A stretch of 64,000 nt of DNA from Spinacia oleracea (Eukaryota; Streptophyta; Magnoliopsida; Caryophyllales; Amaranthaceae), in contig NC_079492.1 of the NCBI RefSeq assembly GCF_020520425.1, positions 141,736,361 through 141,800,360 of the forward strand. The letters run 5' to 3'. Positions 41,937 through 52,862 of the stretch are shown here, one piece after another. The position numbers and the translations under genes were made by a program. Numbering within the stretch: the stretch's first letter is position 1; each line of letters opens with the position of its first letter. The notes beneath the pieces are model-generated. The model was given only the letters and a program-made list of their open reading frames with translations, searched no databases and was not told the DNA's origin.

Positions 41937-43219
41937 GACTAAGGATCAAATATCATGGGACTCATTTGAGTGATTTTCTCTATCTCCCCTCATCAAGGTG
42001 GATCATCTTCATCATACCTTCAGAAAATATAAAAGAAAATAATTGACATGAAACGTAACGTATTTGTATTGTACTCCGTATAAACTTGTTCGCTCAAAGT
42101 GATTGTTCATTATTTCTCTTAAAATCATTAAGAAAACTATTTATTTACCAATCACTATTTAATGATTTAATTAGTTATTGAATTGAGCTAAGTAAATGTG
42201 AAATAGTTGAGTTAGTAAATCCAAGAGCTCGAGTAAGCTAGACAGTTACAAGAAGGCCAACGGCATAGGACGTATTCAATTCACTGAATGGATATGATTT
42301 ATTTCTAGTATTGCAAATCAAGAAATTCTAGAATGACAAATAAGGAATGTTAAGTTGCTAACTACTCGTAGCTTGCTCACAAGCTTATTGTGGATTTGTG
42401 TGTTAGGTTGTGTGATGCCAAGCTTTTTAAAGACAAATGAATAAAATACATAACTGATATTTTTCTTAAAATATTTTTTATTACTAACCACCAAGGAGCA
42501 TAATACACGTCATATATACGTAGAACTCACATAGATATTACGGGGTACATATGATTTATTCTCTTAACCTGAAATTAAATAAAGCGTTATAATCTGAATT
42601 TTATAAATTTTGATGGATCTGATTTATATGATCACAATATCGCATGACTTTACTATTTTTTTTTACTGTATTTGTACATTAATATACACGGCGAAGAGAA
42701 CTAGCTAGTCCATATAGTGTGTTCTATTCTCCTATTTTTCACTTATCTGAAATTAAGTGACATTATCAAAACTTAATTTAGATGTAAATCATATTTTGTA
42801 CTTAAGCGTCCTTATTTTCTCTATATTTGTCTTATCTGTATTTAATTATAAGATATTTGAACTTAATTATTTGAAATCATGATGAATAGAAAATGGGTTT
42901 ATCTAGGCTCTACGAGTACGGAGTAGTTAGTAGTGTACTCCGTAATTATGTACAAAAAGTCTTGCGCGCACCCCAATAAATTTAGTATACACGCATGGAG
43001 TTACTAGCTTTTACCTACTTTTTGGTACCTTTTAACACTTTTTTTTTTATTAACACTTCATGCTTTGATGAAGTAATTTTTCATGGATAAGTTTTTTTAA
43101 AGAGTTGCATGGTTAACTTAGTACTCGTATACATTATGAGTAATTTTAAAAGGATAATTTTTATTAAAAAGAAAAATATATCACTAAAAAATAAATAATT
43201 TTTACATTGTATTGGAATA
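41937..43219. other. AT-rich spacer, no gene
   Basis: Includes a GCGCGCACCCCAATAAATTT segment near 42965 that is related to the palindrome-bounded repeat at 15722-16005. Confidence 0.45.
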
Positions 43220-43224
43220 ACTTT

Positions 43225-43649
43225 TGTTTGGGCTCCCAATTGACTCTCAATTGGGCCACTAAGTCCAAAGCCCAATGGCTCTAAACAACAACATCGAACC
43301 TACCAGTGGCTATTCAGCCATCCATTAAGGCCCAAGGCCCAATAGCAATAAATGACCTATGGGCATTTATTATGCAAACACTATAAATAGGCCGCCAAGG
43401 CTCACACCTCAAGGTACGTCCAATTTATCGCCTTAAGACTACTCTTCTAGAGAACCTCTCTCTAGAATCCGAGCATCGTTCTTACTTAGGCATCGGAGGG
43501 GCTTTCCTCGGAAACACCCCCGAGGCTAGTGACTTTGCTCTTGTGCAGGTGAATTCGGACTCTACTCATTCAAACAAGCAAGATCTTCAACACATACAAA
43601 AGGGCCTTCATTCGAAGCCCATTGTTTCCATCTTTACAACACCGGAACA
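43225..43649 (+). repeat. 5' LTR
   Basis: Starts TGTTTGGGCTCCC and ends CACCGGAACA. Contains TATAAATAG at 43382-43390, the likely promoter of the genomic transcript. Confidence 0.95.
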
Positions 43650-43652
43650 ATT

Positions 43653-43670
43653 TGGCGCCGTCTGTGGGGA
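43653..43670 (+). other. Primer-binding site
   Basis: TGGCGCCGTCTGTGGGGA starts three bases after the 5' LTR. TGG is the complement of a tRNA CCA end. The pattern is common in plant Ty3/gypsy elements; the exact tRNA is not assigned. Confidence 0.75.
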
Positions 43671-43719
43671 AGAACACTTCAAAGCCTTTGAAAGACATCA
43701 ATCACCTCTTTCCGCGAAA

Positions 43720-45039
43720 ATGGTGAATGATGTTGTTAACAACAATGACGACGATATGATGGTGCGGTCAGATTCAGAATCTGACCAAGAGGGGCACCCT
43801 CAATCGATGGCGAGGTCACAGCCAAGCAGAGCTACGACCGCCACAAATGCAGGACCTCCGATTCCAACTAGGGAAGAGCTCACTGCGGCCATGACCATCA
43901 TGCAAAACTTCCTCTTCAATGAGAAGCAGCAAGGACTGGCAAATGACCGCAGAGAAGAGAGGAGGACCAGGCGAAGGCTGAACGAGCCACCCAGTGCGGA
44001 AGTGTCCAGACCCGAACGAGAACTCCTTCCCTTGACAGGTACACACTTGACGTCGAGGTGGATGGAAAGCACGTGGGACACCCAAAAAAGGGCACAACAG
44101 CAACCAGATTGGTTTGCGAGACCATCGCCTACTCCAACAGCTCTCCAAAGCGAATCGACTACTCGTAACACTCGGGTCCGAAGCTCGGTGCTCAGCAGGT
44201 TGAGGCCCTCGGTCCACTCAAGGTTAAGACCCTCGATCCATACGAGACTCGGGGTGGGCGAGCCAAGCAGATCTGGCGAACGACCCGAGGTCAGTAGCCG
44301 AGAGAGAAGAAGAGACAGGAGGCATGATCGAACCCCTAGCCCCCATCGTACGCCCGAACGTTCTAATCACAGAACCTCGGCAAACGAAGGCATCAGGGCT
44401 AGACTCGGGAAAAGAATCATGACTCCCACGTCATCCCCTTTCTCGGACGAGCTGATCATGGAAGAAATACCGAAGGTAAGACTGCCAGCGCACCTGACCT
44501 ACAGCGGAATCACAGATCCGAGGGATCATGTCATCTCCTACGAGCAGCAAATGTTCTTGAGTCCCTACTCCGAAGCATGTTGGTGTAAATATTTCCCAAC
44601 CACGCTAACCGGAGTGGCGGGAGAGTGGTTTAGATCGCTGCCGAAGGGATCGATCAAGAGCTGGAAAAAGCTGAAAAAGAGATTCTGCACACAGTTCGTG
44701 AGCAACAATCGCCCCGAGCGAACCACAGCAGAACTGACCTCAATCCAACAAGAAAGAGACGAAAGTCTGAGAGAATTCATGGCCAGATTCATGAAGGAAT
44801 CAACAAACATACCAAACTTGCAGCCAGACGTGGCCATCTTCGTTTTGAAGCACGCGCTCCAGGAAGGGAAGTTCCGTGACGAACTCTCAATGAAGAACCC
44901 CTCCAGAATAGCTGACGTGCTCCAAATGGCTGATGCGTTCATCAGAACCGAAGAGTTCAACAAGGCCGCTGCAAGATTGAAAGGATCGTCGGATCCGAGA
45001 GACACAAAGAATACCCAGAGCAAACCGAGCAGGGTCTGA
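43720..45039 (+). CDS. gag: gag of the Tat element
   Basis: The frame opens before 43720; the first ATG is there. The chain starts with an acidic/charged N-terminus, then a long arginine-rich low-complexity region. The conserved gag domain follows, with L-T-Y-S-G-I-T-D-P-R-D-H, W-C-K-Y-F-P-T-T-L-T-G-V-A-G-E-W-F and L-T-S-I-Q-Q-E-R-D-E-S-L-R-E-F, characteristic of plant Ty3/gypsy capsid proteins (retrotrans_gag family). The product would form the virus-like particle in the cytoplasm. The zinc knuckle typical of the lineage lies in the start of the pol frame. Confidence 0.85.
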   Translation: MVNDVVNNNDDDMMVRSDSESDQEGHPQSMARSQPSRATTATNAGPPIPTREELTAAMTIMQNFLFNEKQQGLANDRREERRTRRRLNEPPSAEVSRPERELLPLTGTHLTSRWMESTWDTQKRAQQQPDWFARPSPTPTALQSESTTRNTRVRSSVLSRLRPSVHSRLRPSIHTRLGVGEPSRSGERPEVSSRERRRDRRHDRTPSPHRTPERSNHRTSANEGIRARLGKRIMTPTSSPFSDELIMEEIPKVRLPAHLTYSGITDPRDHVISYEQQMFLSPYSEACWCKYFPTTLTGVAGEWFRSLPKGSIKSWKKLKKRFCTQFVSNNRPERTTAELTSIQQERDESLREFMARFMKESTNIPNLQPDVAIFVLKHALQEGKFRDELSMKNPSRIADVLQMADAFIRTEEFNKAAARLKGSSDPRDTKNTQSKPSRV

Positions 45040-45065
45040 CGAGGAAGAGGCGCCACTCGACCTTG
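45018..45065. repeat. 48-bp segment repeated in inverse orientation at 51712-51759
   Basis: It begins GAGCAAACCGAGCAGGG and ends CGCCACTCGACCTTG. It is identical over 48 bp to the reverse complement of 51712-51759, which lies in the antisense gene region. Flanking bases differ on both sides. Confidence 0.9.
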
Positions 45066-48000
45066 AAGGGGAAAGAGAAAGTAGGAGCTAGAGAGATGAG
45101 CCCGAAGAAAGACGGGAGAAGGGGTGAACTTCAACCCAAGTACACCAACTACACTCCACTAGCTCTGCCCCGAAAAGAGATATTTAGCCTCAACAGAAAT
45201 GACGAAAAGTGGAAACTACCTGGAAAGCTCAAGTCCAACCCAGCTCGGAGAAACAAGAACAAATGGTGCGAGTTTCATGATGACTTCGGTCACCACACCG
45301 AAGAATGCAACTCGCTGAAAGACAACATTGAGGACCTCGTTCGCCGAGGCTACCTGAAACAGTACTTGTTAGACCGAAGGGAGGAAAAAGAAAAGGCCGC
45401 AAGCGGCAAACAACACGAGCAACCCCAGAAAAGGATCTACGAAGCAACAGGGCACAAGAAGAATGACATCCTAGTGGTGTTCGGGGGACAGAAGTTTGGT
45501 CAGGCCAGCAAAAAACACCTAAGAGCCCTCTCCCATCGGGTCAACTTCAGCGCGGTGGGAGACAACCAGCCACACCCCCCGAACATGACCTTCACTGCTG
45601 ATGATTGCTTCGGAGTCCAGTACAAACATGACGATCCTCTGGTCATTTCCATGGACCTCAATAACCACAACGTACATCGAGTGTTAGTCGACGGAGGAAG
45701 TGCCGTCAATATCATCTTCAGAAACTGCTTCGAGCAGCTGATCCTCGAAGAGCCAGAGGAAGCACTGACGAAAGTCAGTTATCCTCTGATCGGATTCAAC
45801 GGATCCGCAGCTATCCCTCGAGGAAAGATCACCCTGCCAGTCACAGTGGGTGAAGGCCAGGCAGCAAAAACCCTTCGGGACGAATTTTTGGTGATGGACT
45901 GCGACTCCGTATACAACGTAATCATGGGGAGAACCATGATTCACAAGATGCAAGCAGTCCCCTCCACATACCACCAGCTGATGATATACGTCTCGGATGC
46001 AGGATTCGCCGAACGAATCAGAGGTGATCAAGAAGTGGCGAGAAGAACCTGCCACACTGCTGTCCGAAAGCCCAAACTAGGGGACGACCCCGAAGAAGAA
46101 AAGGGAGCTACGGGAGAGGAAAGCGAGGCAAAAAGGAGAAGAGCAAGCACGAGCAGCTTGTCTCCCGCAGAAGTTGATGCCCGCCCCGAAACCCTATCTC
46201 CCGAACCAGATCAAGAAATGGAGGATATCTTCCTCGAAGAGGATTCAGACAGGAGCGTCCGAATAGGCAAGGGCTTAAGCTCGGGGCTCCGAATCGATTT
46301 GATCCGATTACTCAGGGATCATAAAGACATCTTTGCATGGTCAGCAGCAGATATGCCAGGGATAAATCCGAAGCTGATTTGTCACAAGCTGGACGTCAAC
46401 GCTGAAGCTCGGCCAGTCAAGCAAAAAAAGAGGAACTACTCCTCGGAGAAAAACAAAGCCATCGCCGAGGAGGTGAAAAAGTTGCAGGAGGCCGGATTCA
46501 TTGAACCATGCATGTATCCGAAATGGCTGGCCAACGTGGTGATGGTCAAAAAAGCGAACGGCTCCTGGCGAATGTGCGTGGATTTCACAGACCTGAACCG
46601 AGCCTGCCCCAAAGACTGCTATCCCCTGCCAAGGATAGATCAATTGGTTGACTCCACCAGCGGCCATGCACTGCTCAGCTTCATGGATGCCTTTTCAGGC
46701 TACCACCAAGTATTCATGCACCCCGATGACAGAGCAAAGACAGCGTTCATCACAAGCGCAGGAGTGTTCAACTACAAAATGATGCCTTTCGGCTTGAAAA
46801 ATGCCGGAGCCACCTACCAGAGGCTAGTTGATCACGTCTTCGCCGACCAGAAAGGGAGGAATGTGGAGGTCTATGTGGATGACTCCATCGTAAAAAGCAT
46901 CAAGGAGGAAGACCACGTCAAAGACTTGGCAGAGACCTTCGGAAATATGAGGAAATACAGCATGAAGCTGAACCCAAAAAAATGCGTCTTCGGGGTGAAG
47001 TCAGGGAAATTCCTCGGATTCATGGTGAGCGAAAGAGGAATTGATGCGAACCCGGACAAAGTCCAAGCGGCATTGGATTTACCCGAGCCGAAGACCAAGA
47101 GAGATGTGCAGAGGCTAACCGGCAGGTTAGCCGCACTAACAAGGTTCATATCAAAAGCCTCGGACAAGGGAGCCCCCTTCTTCAAAGCACTGAAACCAAA
47201 GAACCTCCCCGGAGGAGAAGCAGAACCAGTCAAGAAAAAGGGGGTCCCGAGGAAAGTGGATCCCGAACTGATATGGGAACAGGAGCAAAAAGAAGCTTTT
47301 CAGCAACTCAGAGCCCACCTAGCTCAACTGCCGACACTGGCCAGACCAAAGGAGGGGGAAACCCTGTACCTATATGTCGCAGTTAGCCCTGGAACCGTCA
47401 GCGCAGTGCTTCTTCGGGAAGAAGAAAAGAAGCAACAGCCAATCTACTTCACCAGCCGAACACTTACAGGGGCCGAAACCCGGTACCCACTCATCGAGAA
47501 AGTCGCATATGCAGTAGTGGTAGCTGCACGAAAACTGAGGCCATACTTCGACTCCCACCAGATCACAGTGCTAACTGACCAACCGCTCGAAAAAGTACTC
47601 GACAAAATAGAGAGGTCAGGAAGATTGGCTGCCTGGGCCTTAGAACTATCAGAGTTCGGCATCAAATATCAGCCGAGGACAGCAATCAAAGCACAAGCAT
47701 TGGCAGACTTCTTGGCCGAGTGCTCATACCAGGAAATGTTGAATGATACGAAAAGCACTTGGGAGGTCTTCACTGACGGATCTTCCACAATAAACGGCTC
47801 AGGAGCAGGAGTTGTACTAATCCCCCCGACGGGGAAAAGCATAGAGTATGCATTGAAGTTCGGCTTCAAAGCAACTAACAACGAGGCCGAATATGAGGCC
47901 GCAATCGCAGGGATAGAGCTTTGTTTATCCCTGGAGGCCGAGCATGTTTGCCTCAAAACTGATTCCCAGCTTGTAGCCAACCAGATCCGAGGGGAGTATG

Positions 48001-49496
48001 AGGCCAAATGGCCCAGCATGACAGCTTACTTAGCAAAAATCAAGTCCTTAACGTCAAAGTTAAGATCCTTTGAAGTCATTCTCATTCCCCGAGGACAAAA
48101 CACGCAAGCAGATGCACTGTCAAAACTCGCAAGCTCAACACTCATCGGCCTAAACAGGTCGGTCCACGTGGAAGTTCACCAAGAGAGAAGCATTGACTTG
48201 CTACCCACCACAGTATGCAGCCTACGTACCGAACCCAGCTGGATGGACGCAGTAGTTGCATACAAAGAAAGGGGAGAACTTCCCGAGGATAGGCTGCAGG
48301 CAAGAAAACTGAAAAGATTCAACAAGTGGTTCATCATCAGCGCCGAAGGAGAGCTCATGAGGAAATCATTCTCCGCTCCGCTGCTAAAATGTGTGGGTCC
48401 AACAGACGCTGACTACATCCTAAGGGAAATCCACCTCGGGATATGCGGAAACCACATCGGAGGCAGGACATTGGCACATAAAGCCCTTCGGGCTGGGTAC
48501 TGGTGGCCCACTATGGTTTCCGAGGCAAAGCAGATGGCAAGGAAATGCGAGAAATGCCAAAAGTTCGCACCAGCCATCCATCAACCAGCTCAAACCCTAC
48601 AATCAACGCTGTATCCATTACCATTCGCACAGTGGGGGTTAGACATCATTGGTCCCTTCCCCTCAGCGACGAACCAGAAGAAGTGGTTGATTGTAGGAGT
48701 CGACTATTTTAGCAAATGGATCGAAGCCGAAGCTGTCTCCTCCATCACCGAACCTCAGGTCCGCAAGTTCATATGGCAGAACATCATCACAAGGTTCGGC
48801 ATACCAAGACTGATGGTCTTCGACCACGGGAAACAGTTCGACAACACCCCGTTGCAAAAGTGGTGCAAACAGTTCGGCATACACCTAGCGTACTCGGCAG
48901 TCTGTCACCCACAAAGCAACGGGCAAGCCGAAGCTGCTAACAAACTCATCCTCAATGCACTCAAGAAAAGAGTCGAGGATGACAAAAACAAATGGTTAGA
49001 AGAGCTACCCGGAACGCTATGGTCCCTTCGGACCACTGAGAAAGAAGCTACCGGGCAAACACCGTTCCACCTTGTATACGGATCCGAAGCTGTAATTCCT
49101 GTGGAAATCGGAACAGAAAGTCTGAGGATCCAGGCATACAACAGGTATGATGGGCTCCAAGGAGAAAGTAACAACCAACTTCTATCCGAAGCTCTCGATC
49201 TACTGGACGAAGCTCGGAACGATGCAAGGACACTCAACGCAGCCTATTTGCAGAGGGTCAACAAGCATTACAACCGAAGAGTCAACGCCAGACCCCTAAA
49301 AGTCGGTGATCTAGTACTCAGAAACGCCGCCTCGGTTCAGAAAGGACAGATCCATGGCAAACTCTCAGCCACTTGGGAAGGACCATACATCATCCATTCC
49401 GAAAAAAGACCAGGCACGTATATGCTGAAACAGTTAGATGGAACAATTTTGAAGAACCATTGGAATACCGATGTTCTCAAGAAATATTTTGTATGA
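45063..49496 (+). CDS. pol: pol polyprotein of the Tat element
   Basis: An open frame of 1477 codons. In order it shows a zinc knuckle (about 69-82, C-E-F-H...H-H-T-E-E-C), an aspartic protease (V-L-V-D-G-G-S about 207-213), and reverse transcriptase (about 470-650, with M-P-F-G-L-K-N-A and Y-V-D-D). Next are the RT-linked RNase H (about 745-880) and a second RNase H of archaeal type (from F-T-D-G-S-S about 905 to about 1030). The integrase follows, with an H-H-C-C zinc finger and catalytic core (G-L-D-I-I-G-P-F-P, C-H-P-Q-S-N-G-Q-A-E). The dual RNase H is a hallmark of the Tat lineage. gag and pol occupy separate reading frames. Confidence 0.9.
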   Translation: MKGKEKVGAREMSPKKDGRRGELQPKYTNYTPLALPRKEIFSLNRNDEKWKLPGKLKSNPARRNKNKWCEFHDDFGHHTEECNSLKDNIEDLVRRGYLKQYLLDRREEKEKAASGKQHEQPQKRIYEATGHKKNDILVVFGGQKFGQASKKHLRALSHRVNFSAVGDNQPHPPNMTFTADDCFGVQYKHDDPLVISMDLNNHNVHRVLVDGGSAVNIIFRNCFEQLILEEPEEALTKVSYPLIGFNGSAAIPRGKITLPVTVGEGQAAKTLRDEFLVMDCDSVYNVIMGRTMIHKMQAVPSTYHQLMIYVSDAGFAERIRGDQEVARRTCHTAVRKPKLGDDPEEEKGATGEESEAKRRRASTSSLSPAEVDARPETLSPEPDQEMEDIFLEEDSDRSVRIGKGLSSGLRIDLIRLLRDHKDIFAWSAADMPGINPKLICHKLDVNAEARPVKQKKRNYSSEKNKAIAEEVKKLQEAGFIEPCMYPKWLANVVMVKKANGSWRMCVDFTDLNRACPKDCYPLPRIDQLVDSTSGHALLSFMDAFSGYHQVFMHPDDRAKTAFITSAGVFNYKMMPFGLKNAGATYQRLVDHVFADQKGRNVEVYVDDSIVKSIKEEDHVKDLAETFGNMRKYSMKLNPKKCVFGVKSGKFLGFMVSERGIDANPDKVQAALDLPEPKTKRDVQRLTGRLAALTRFISKASDKGAPFFKALKPKNLPGGEAEPVKKKGVPRKVDPELIWEQEQKEAFQQLRAHLAQLPTLARPKEGETLYLYVAVSPGTVSAVLLREEEKKQQPIYFTSRTLTGAETRYPLIEKVAYAVVVAARKLRPYFDSHQITVLTDQPLEKVLDKIERSGRLAAWALELSEFGIKYQPRTAIKAQALADFLAECSYQEMLNDTKSTWEVFTDGSSTINGSGAGVVLIPPTGKSIEYALKFGFKATNNEAEYEAAIAGIELCLSLEAEHVCLKTDSQLVANQIRGEYEAKWPSMTAYLAKIKSLTSKLRSFEVILIPRGQNTQADALSKLASSTLIGLNRSVHVEVHQERSIDLLPTTVCSLRTEPSWMDAVVAYKERGELPEDRLQARKLKRFNKWFIISAEGELMRKSFSAPLLKCVGPTDADYILREIHLGICGNHIGGRTLAHKALRAGYWWPTMVSEAKQMARKCEKCQKFAPAIHQPAQTLQSTLYPLPFAQWGLDIIGPFPSATNQKKWLIVGVDYFSKWIEAEAVSSITEPQVRKFIWQNIITRFGIPRLMVFDHGKQFDNTPLQKWCKQFGIHLAYSAVCHPQSNGQAEAANKLILNALKKRVEDDKNKWLEELPGTLWSLRTTEKEATGQTPFHLVYGSEAVIPVEIGTESLRIQAYNRYDGLQGESNNQLLSEALDLLDEARNDARTLNAAYLQRVNKHYNRRVNARPLKVGDLVLRNAASVQKGQIHGKLSATWEGPYIIHSEKRPGTYMLKQLDGTILKNHWNTDVLKKYFV

Positions 49497-49879
49497 TCTC
49501 TGTCTGTAAACCAAGTAAGTTGTTTAATGAGAAGAGGAAAGCCATTGGCACCATGAGTTTCATTAAACTTATCTCTATATTTATTGTCCCTTTATATATA
49601 CATGCAGCCTCCGATCTGATCAATCCGAGACTAAAAACAGGATTGACTTTGCCAATTCCTTGATAAAATGCAAGAAATGACCAAATCATACACTTCAGGG
49701 AATCGTCCAGAATCCTCGGATTCGCGGTACCCTAATAAAATTTGTTCGCAACAAACAGTCGCTCGAATCAAGTTATAAAACTCCGGCTCAGATCCACGGA
49801 TCGCCGAAGGCATAACTAAAGAGGCAGACTAGCGATCTCTTGCCCAGGTTTCCGAACCACAAGAGATCGGAAGAACAAT

Positions 49880-50260
49880 CCAAACCTCTGAGCAGATCGA
49901 CGGATTTGAAGAGTCTGGAAACTAAAGAGTCTCTTAGCAGATCTACGGATTTGAAGAACTCGCAAAACTAAAGAGTCTCTTAGCAGATCTACGGATTTGA
50001 AGAACTCGCAAAACTAAAGAGTCTCTTAGCAGATCTACGGATTTGAAGAACTCGCAAAACTAAAGAGTCTCTTAGCAGATCTACGGATTTGAAGAACTCA
50101 CAAAGTCAAAGAGTCTCTTAGCAGATCTACGGATTTGAAGAACTCGCAAAAGTTAAAAAGTCTCTTAACAGATCTACGGATTTAAAGAGCTCGCAAGATC
50201 AAAAGGTTTTTAGCAAGTCTACAGAAAGAGGAGCTCGAGAAATATACGGATTTAAAGACC
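49880..50260 (+). repeat. 46-bp tandem repeat array downstream of pol
   Basis: A unit containing CTAAAGAGTCTCTTAGCAG and ATCTACGGATTTGAAGAACT repeats at 46-bp steps, nearly perfectly from about 49920 to 50150 and more loosely outside, seven to eight copies in all. Amplified tandem repeats in this position are known from Tat elements such as Retand. Confidence 0.85.
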
Positions 50261-50551
50261 TAAAATTGCGAAAGAACAAGTTGAAAAGAAGCAACCAAGT
50301 AACAAACATTCATTTTTTATTCAATATTTGGGGGGAGTACAAATACATTGAAAACCTCAAAAATTGAAAACAAAATGAAACAGTTAAAATCGGCAGCCAT
50401 CAACAGACAATACCGGCCTACCGAAGTACTAAAGAAAACAAAAAGAAATGAGTACAACGCAGCGCCGAGGCAAAAGGGGGAAAGGCAAGCACATGTTCGG
50501 AAGTCCTCAACTGGAACCGACCGACTCTGAAGAAGACGACTGCCCGAATCC

Positions 50552-51256
50552 CTAACTCTTGGGAGTCTCAGGAGCATCCCCCAGAGGAGCATCCTTCGAA
50601 GAACCCCCAGCAGTAGTATCACCTTCGGAAGCCGCCTTCTGGGCCCGAGCCTCTGCAAGAGCAGCTTGGCGTTCAGCTTCAGCTTCGTCTCGATCGGCCT
50701 GGCACTCCACCAAGTGATCCTGGGCCCTCATCCAGAGCGGAACCTTCTCATTCCAAGGGAAATGAGGCATATGCTTCGCGAACATCCGCCGAGCACCCAG
50801 GATGCCATTCCAGTATTGCTCCCTACACTGATCAGCAGTGTAGAGGTCAACTCTCTCTTGCTCCAACTTCCGAATGGCAGCATCCTTCTCTCGGATCTTC
50901 AGCTGGAGAACGGGCACCTTGTCAGCTTGATTCTGAACAATCTCCCGGTGCTTGATAAACTGCTGAAGCCTCGCCTCCGCTTCCTGGCTCTGCTTAATGG
51001 CCGCCTCAAATTTAGACGTCATCTCCTTGAGAAGACTGTCTTTTTCTTCAAGTTCGCTCGCAAACTTGGCAGCCATTTCTCTCCTCTCCCTGTCGAAGGA
51101 AGCTATCTTTTCAGCATCCTCTTCAACCTGGAAAGTGAGCTTCCCAACTTCGGCCCCGATCTGTTCCGCCGCTTCCCTAGCCTCACGACTGTACTGAAGG
51201 TACAGTTGCTTGATCTCCACCATCTCGGCCATGAGCTGCCCAGCCTTCTGGTCCAA
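50552..51256 (-). CDS. Antisense ORF segment of the Tat element, coiled-coil
   Basis: An open minus-strand frame of 234 codons, rich in E/K/Q/A with heptad-like spacing (E-K-D-S-L-L-K-E-M-T, R-E-K-D-A-A-I-R-K-L-E-Q-E), predicted to be a long coiled coil. It ends in a G/S/P tail. No enzyme motif is seen. It is one of several minus-strand segments between pol and the 3' LTR. Confidence 0.55.
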   Translation of the reverse strand: MDQKAGQLMAEMVEIKQLYLQYSREAREAAEQIGAEVGKLTFQVEEDAEKIASFDRERREMAAKFASELEEKDSLLKEMTSKFEAAIKQSQEAEARLQQFIKHREIVQNQADKVPVLQLKIREKDAAIRKLEQERVDLYTADQCREQYWNGILGARRMFAKHMPHFPWNEKVPLWMRAQDHLVECQADRDEAEAERQAALAEARAQKAASEGDTTAGGSSKDAPLGDAPETPKS

Positions 51257-51294
51257 GACAGGGATATCACGAGCATAAGCCTCCTGATACCTCC

Positions 51295-52134
51295 TCAGTT
51301 GCCTCTCCTCAACCGAGCTACACTCGGAAGCGAACGAGGACCAGAAAACAGCCTGGGAAAGAAGAAAAGACGAGAAAAGATGAGGAAAGAAGAAAACAAC
51401 AAACCAAAAACGGAACTCAAAACAAAATTTCCAACACTTACCTCATTCAGATAATATTGGGCCATCATAGCTGGGTTCCTCTCCTCAGCTCCAGGAACCC
51501 TCCACTGCGGGTTGGCCCGAAGAAGATTCTCCCGTGCAGCTTCGGGACCCACCAAAGATCCCACGTGAGCCATGGGGTTCTCCCCCAAAACCGGAGCTCT
51601 AGCATAGCGAGCCATCGCCTCCCTTACCTCCTCGGGGATCCGTTTCAGCGGAACATCCGAGCAAGGGTCAGCGTGGATCAGTCTATCCAGGGCCGAGGTC
51701 GAAGTAGAGCCCAAGGTCGAGTGGCGCCTCTTCCTCGTCAGACCCTGCTCGGTTTGCTCCTCCTCAGCAGAAGGGACCTCCTTCTCAGCTTCGGGAACCT
51801 CTATGTGAGCTTCGGTGAGATCCACCATCTCCTTATCTGGACTTTTCTCCCTTTCGAGAGAAACGTCAGCAGATTCTTCCTTCTGCTCGGCCACAATAGG
51901 GACATCCGAGCCAGGAACAAGGTCGGCTTCAATTGCCTCCATCACCTTGGTTATATCCTGGATCTCGATCCCTAAAGCAGCAGACGGCTTCAGCGGAGAG
52001 GGGATGGTATCTTCCTCAGCCAACGGTTGGTCCACGGGAGGCGGTTCCGCAACCACCACACTCTTCAACTTCTGCCCTGGCAAGGGCATGAAGTGAAGGA
52101 GATTTTTGGGAGGAGGCATGACTTCCGAAACCAC
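51295..52134 (-). CDS. Antisense ORF segment of the Tat element, acidic
   Basis: An open minus-strand frame of 279 codons, P/E/S-rich and strongly acidic (E-E-K-S-P-D-K-E-M-V-D-L-T-E), with T-R-K-R-R-H-S-T-L-G near the middle. Its 51712-51759 part is the inverted copy of 45018-45065. No known domain. It is flanked by further short open segments, consistent with introns in the antisense gene. Confidence 0.5.
   Translation of the reverse strand: MVSEVMPPPKNLLHFMPLPGQKLKSVVVAEPPPVDQPLAEEDTIPSPLKPSAALGIEIQDITKVMEAIEADLVPGSDVPIVAEQKEESADVSLEREKSPDKEMVDLTEAHIEVPEAEKEVPSAEEEQTEQGLTRKRRHSTLGSTSTSALDRLIHADPCSDVPLKRIPEEVREAMARYARAPVLGENPMAHVGSLVGPEAARENLLRANPQWRVPGAEERNPAMMAQYYLNEVSVGNFVLSSVFGLLFSSFLIFSRLFFFPRLFSGPRSLPSVARLRRGN
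51712..51759. repeat. Inverted copy of 45018-45065
   Basis: A perfect 48-bp match to the opposite strand of the gag/pol boundary. Here it lies inside an open antisense frame. Confidence 0.9.
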
Positions 52135-52862
52135 TTCCTACAGGGCAAACGCTCAAAGGTCAGTTTCAGAAAAAGAGAGAACGGACCACAAAAAGCTCTA
52201 AGTCAGAACAAATACCTTCTCCGAAGACTGAGAAGCTTTCGCCTTCTTCGGATGCGCAGAAGGCCTCAAAAGAGTGCTGCCCTTCCTTTTGCGCTGATCC
52301 TAAACAGAGGAAACCAAGGGTCAATAAATGTAAAAGAAGACAAAGGAAGGAATAAAGAAAAATCGCGAAGTACCCGGTTCCTAGATAAAGAGATATCTAT
52401 CCGAGCCGGAGATGAAACCGAAGGAACGGCACGCGGCACAACGTCAGTCCCAGGACCCTAAAAAGATGGTCCAGGACCAAGATGTTAGCCGACGGCCAAC
52501 CAGAAAGAAAGACAAACAAAAGACTTCGAGATATAGAAACACTCACCGGATCCGAGGTTGTCCTCAAATCAGGGAGCACGACTTTCACTGGAACAGCTTC
52601 GGGAGAAGAGGCAGAATCCCACGATCAGCTCGAACTTCAGATATCCGAGCGACACCCGACGGAGACAGCACGTAATCCTTCAAGCGAGGATTACGAGGAT
52701 TCTCCTTCCCGAACTTATAATCAGGGGCCGAGTCGTGAATGGTCTTCAGATCCAAAGAAATACCCAAGACCACAGGATCAACGCAGCTAAAGCCGTACTC
52801 TGCAGAAACAAAGCACAAAACAAAGTCAATAAAACGAGACAAAAAGGAGGAGGACAAACTTA

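Noticed and set aside
44565-45134. Minus-strand frame of 189 codons across the gag end
   Set aside because: Antisense shadow of gag; its only similarity to another frame (51457-51975) comes from the 48-bp inverted repeat.
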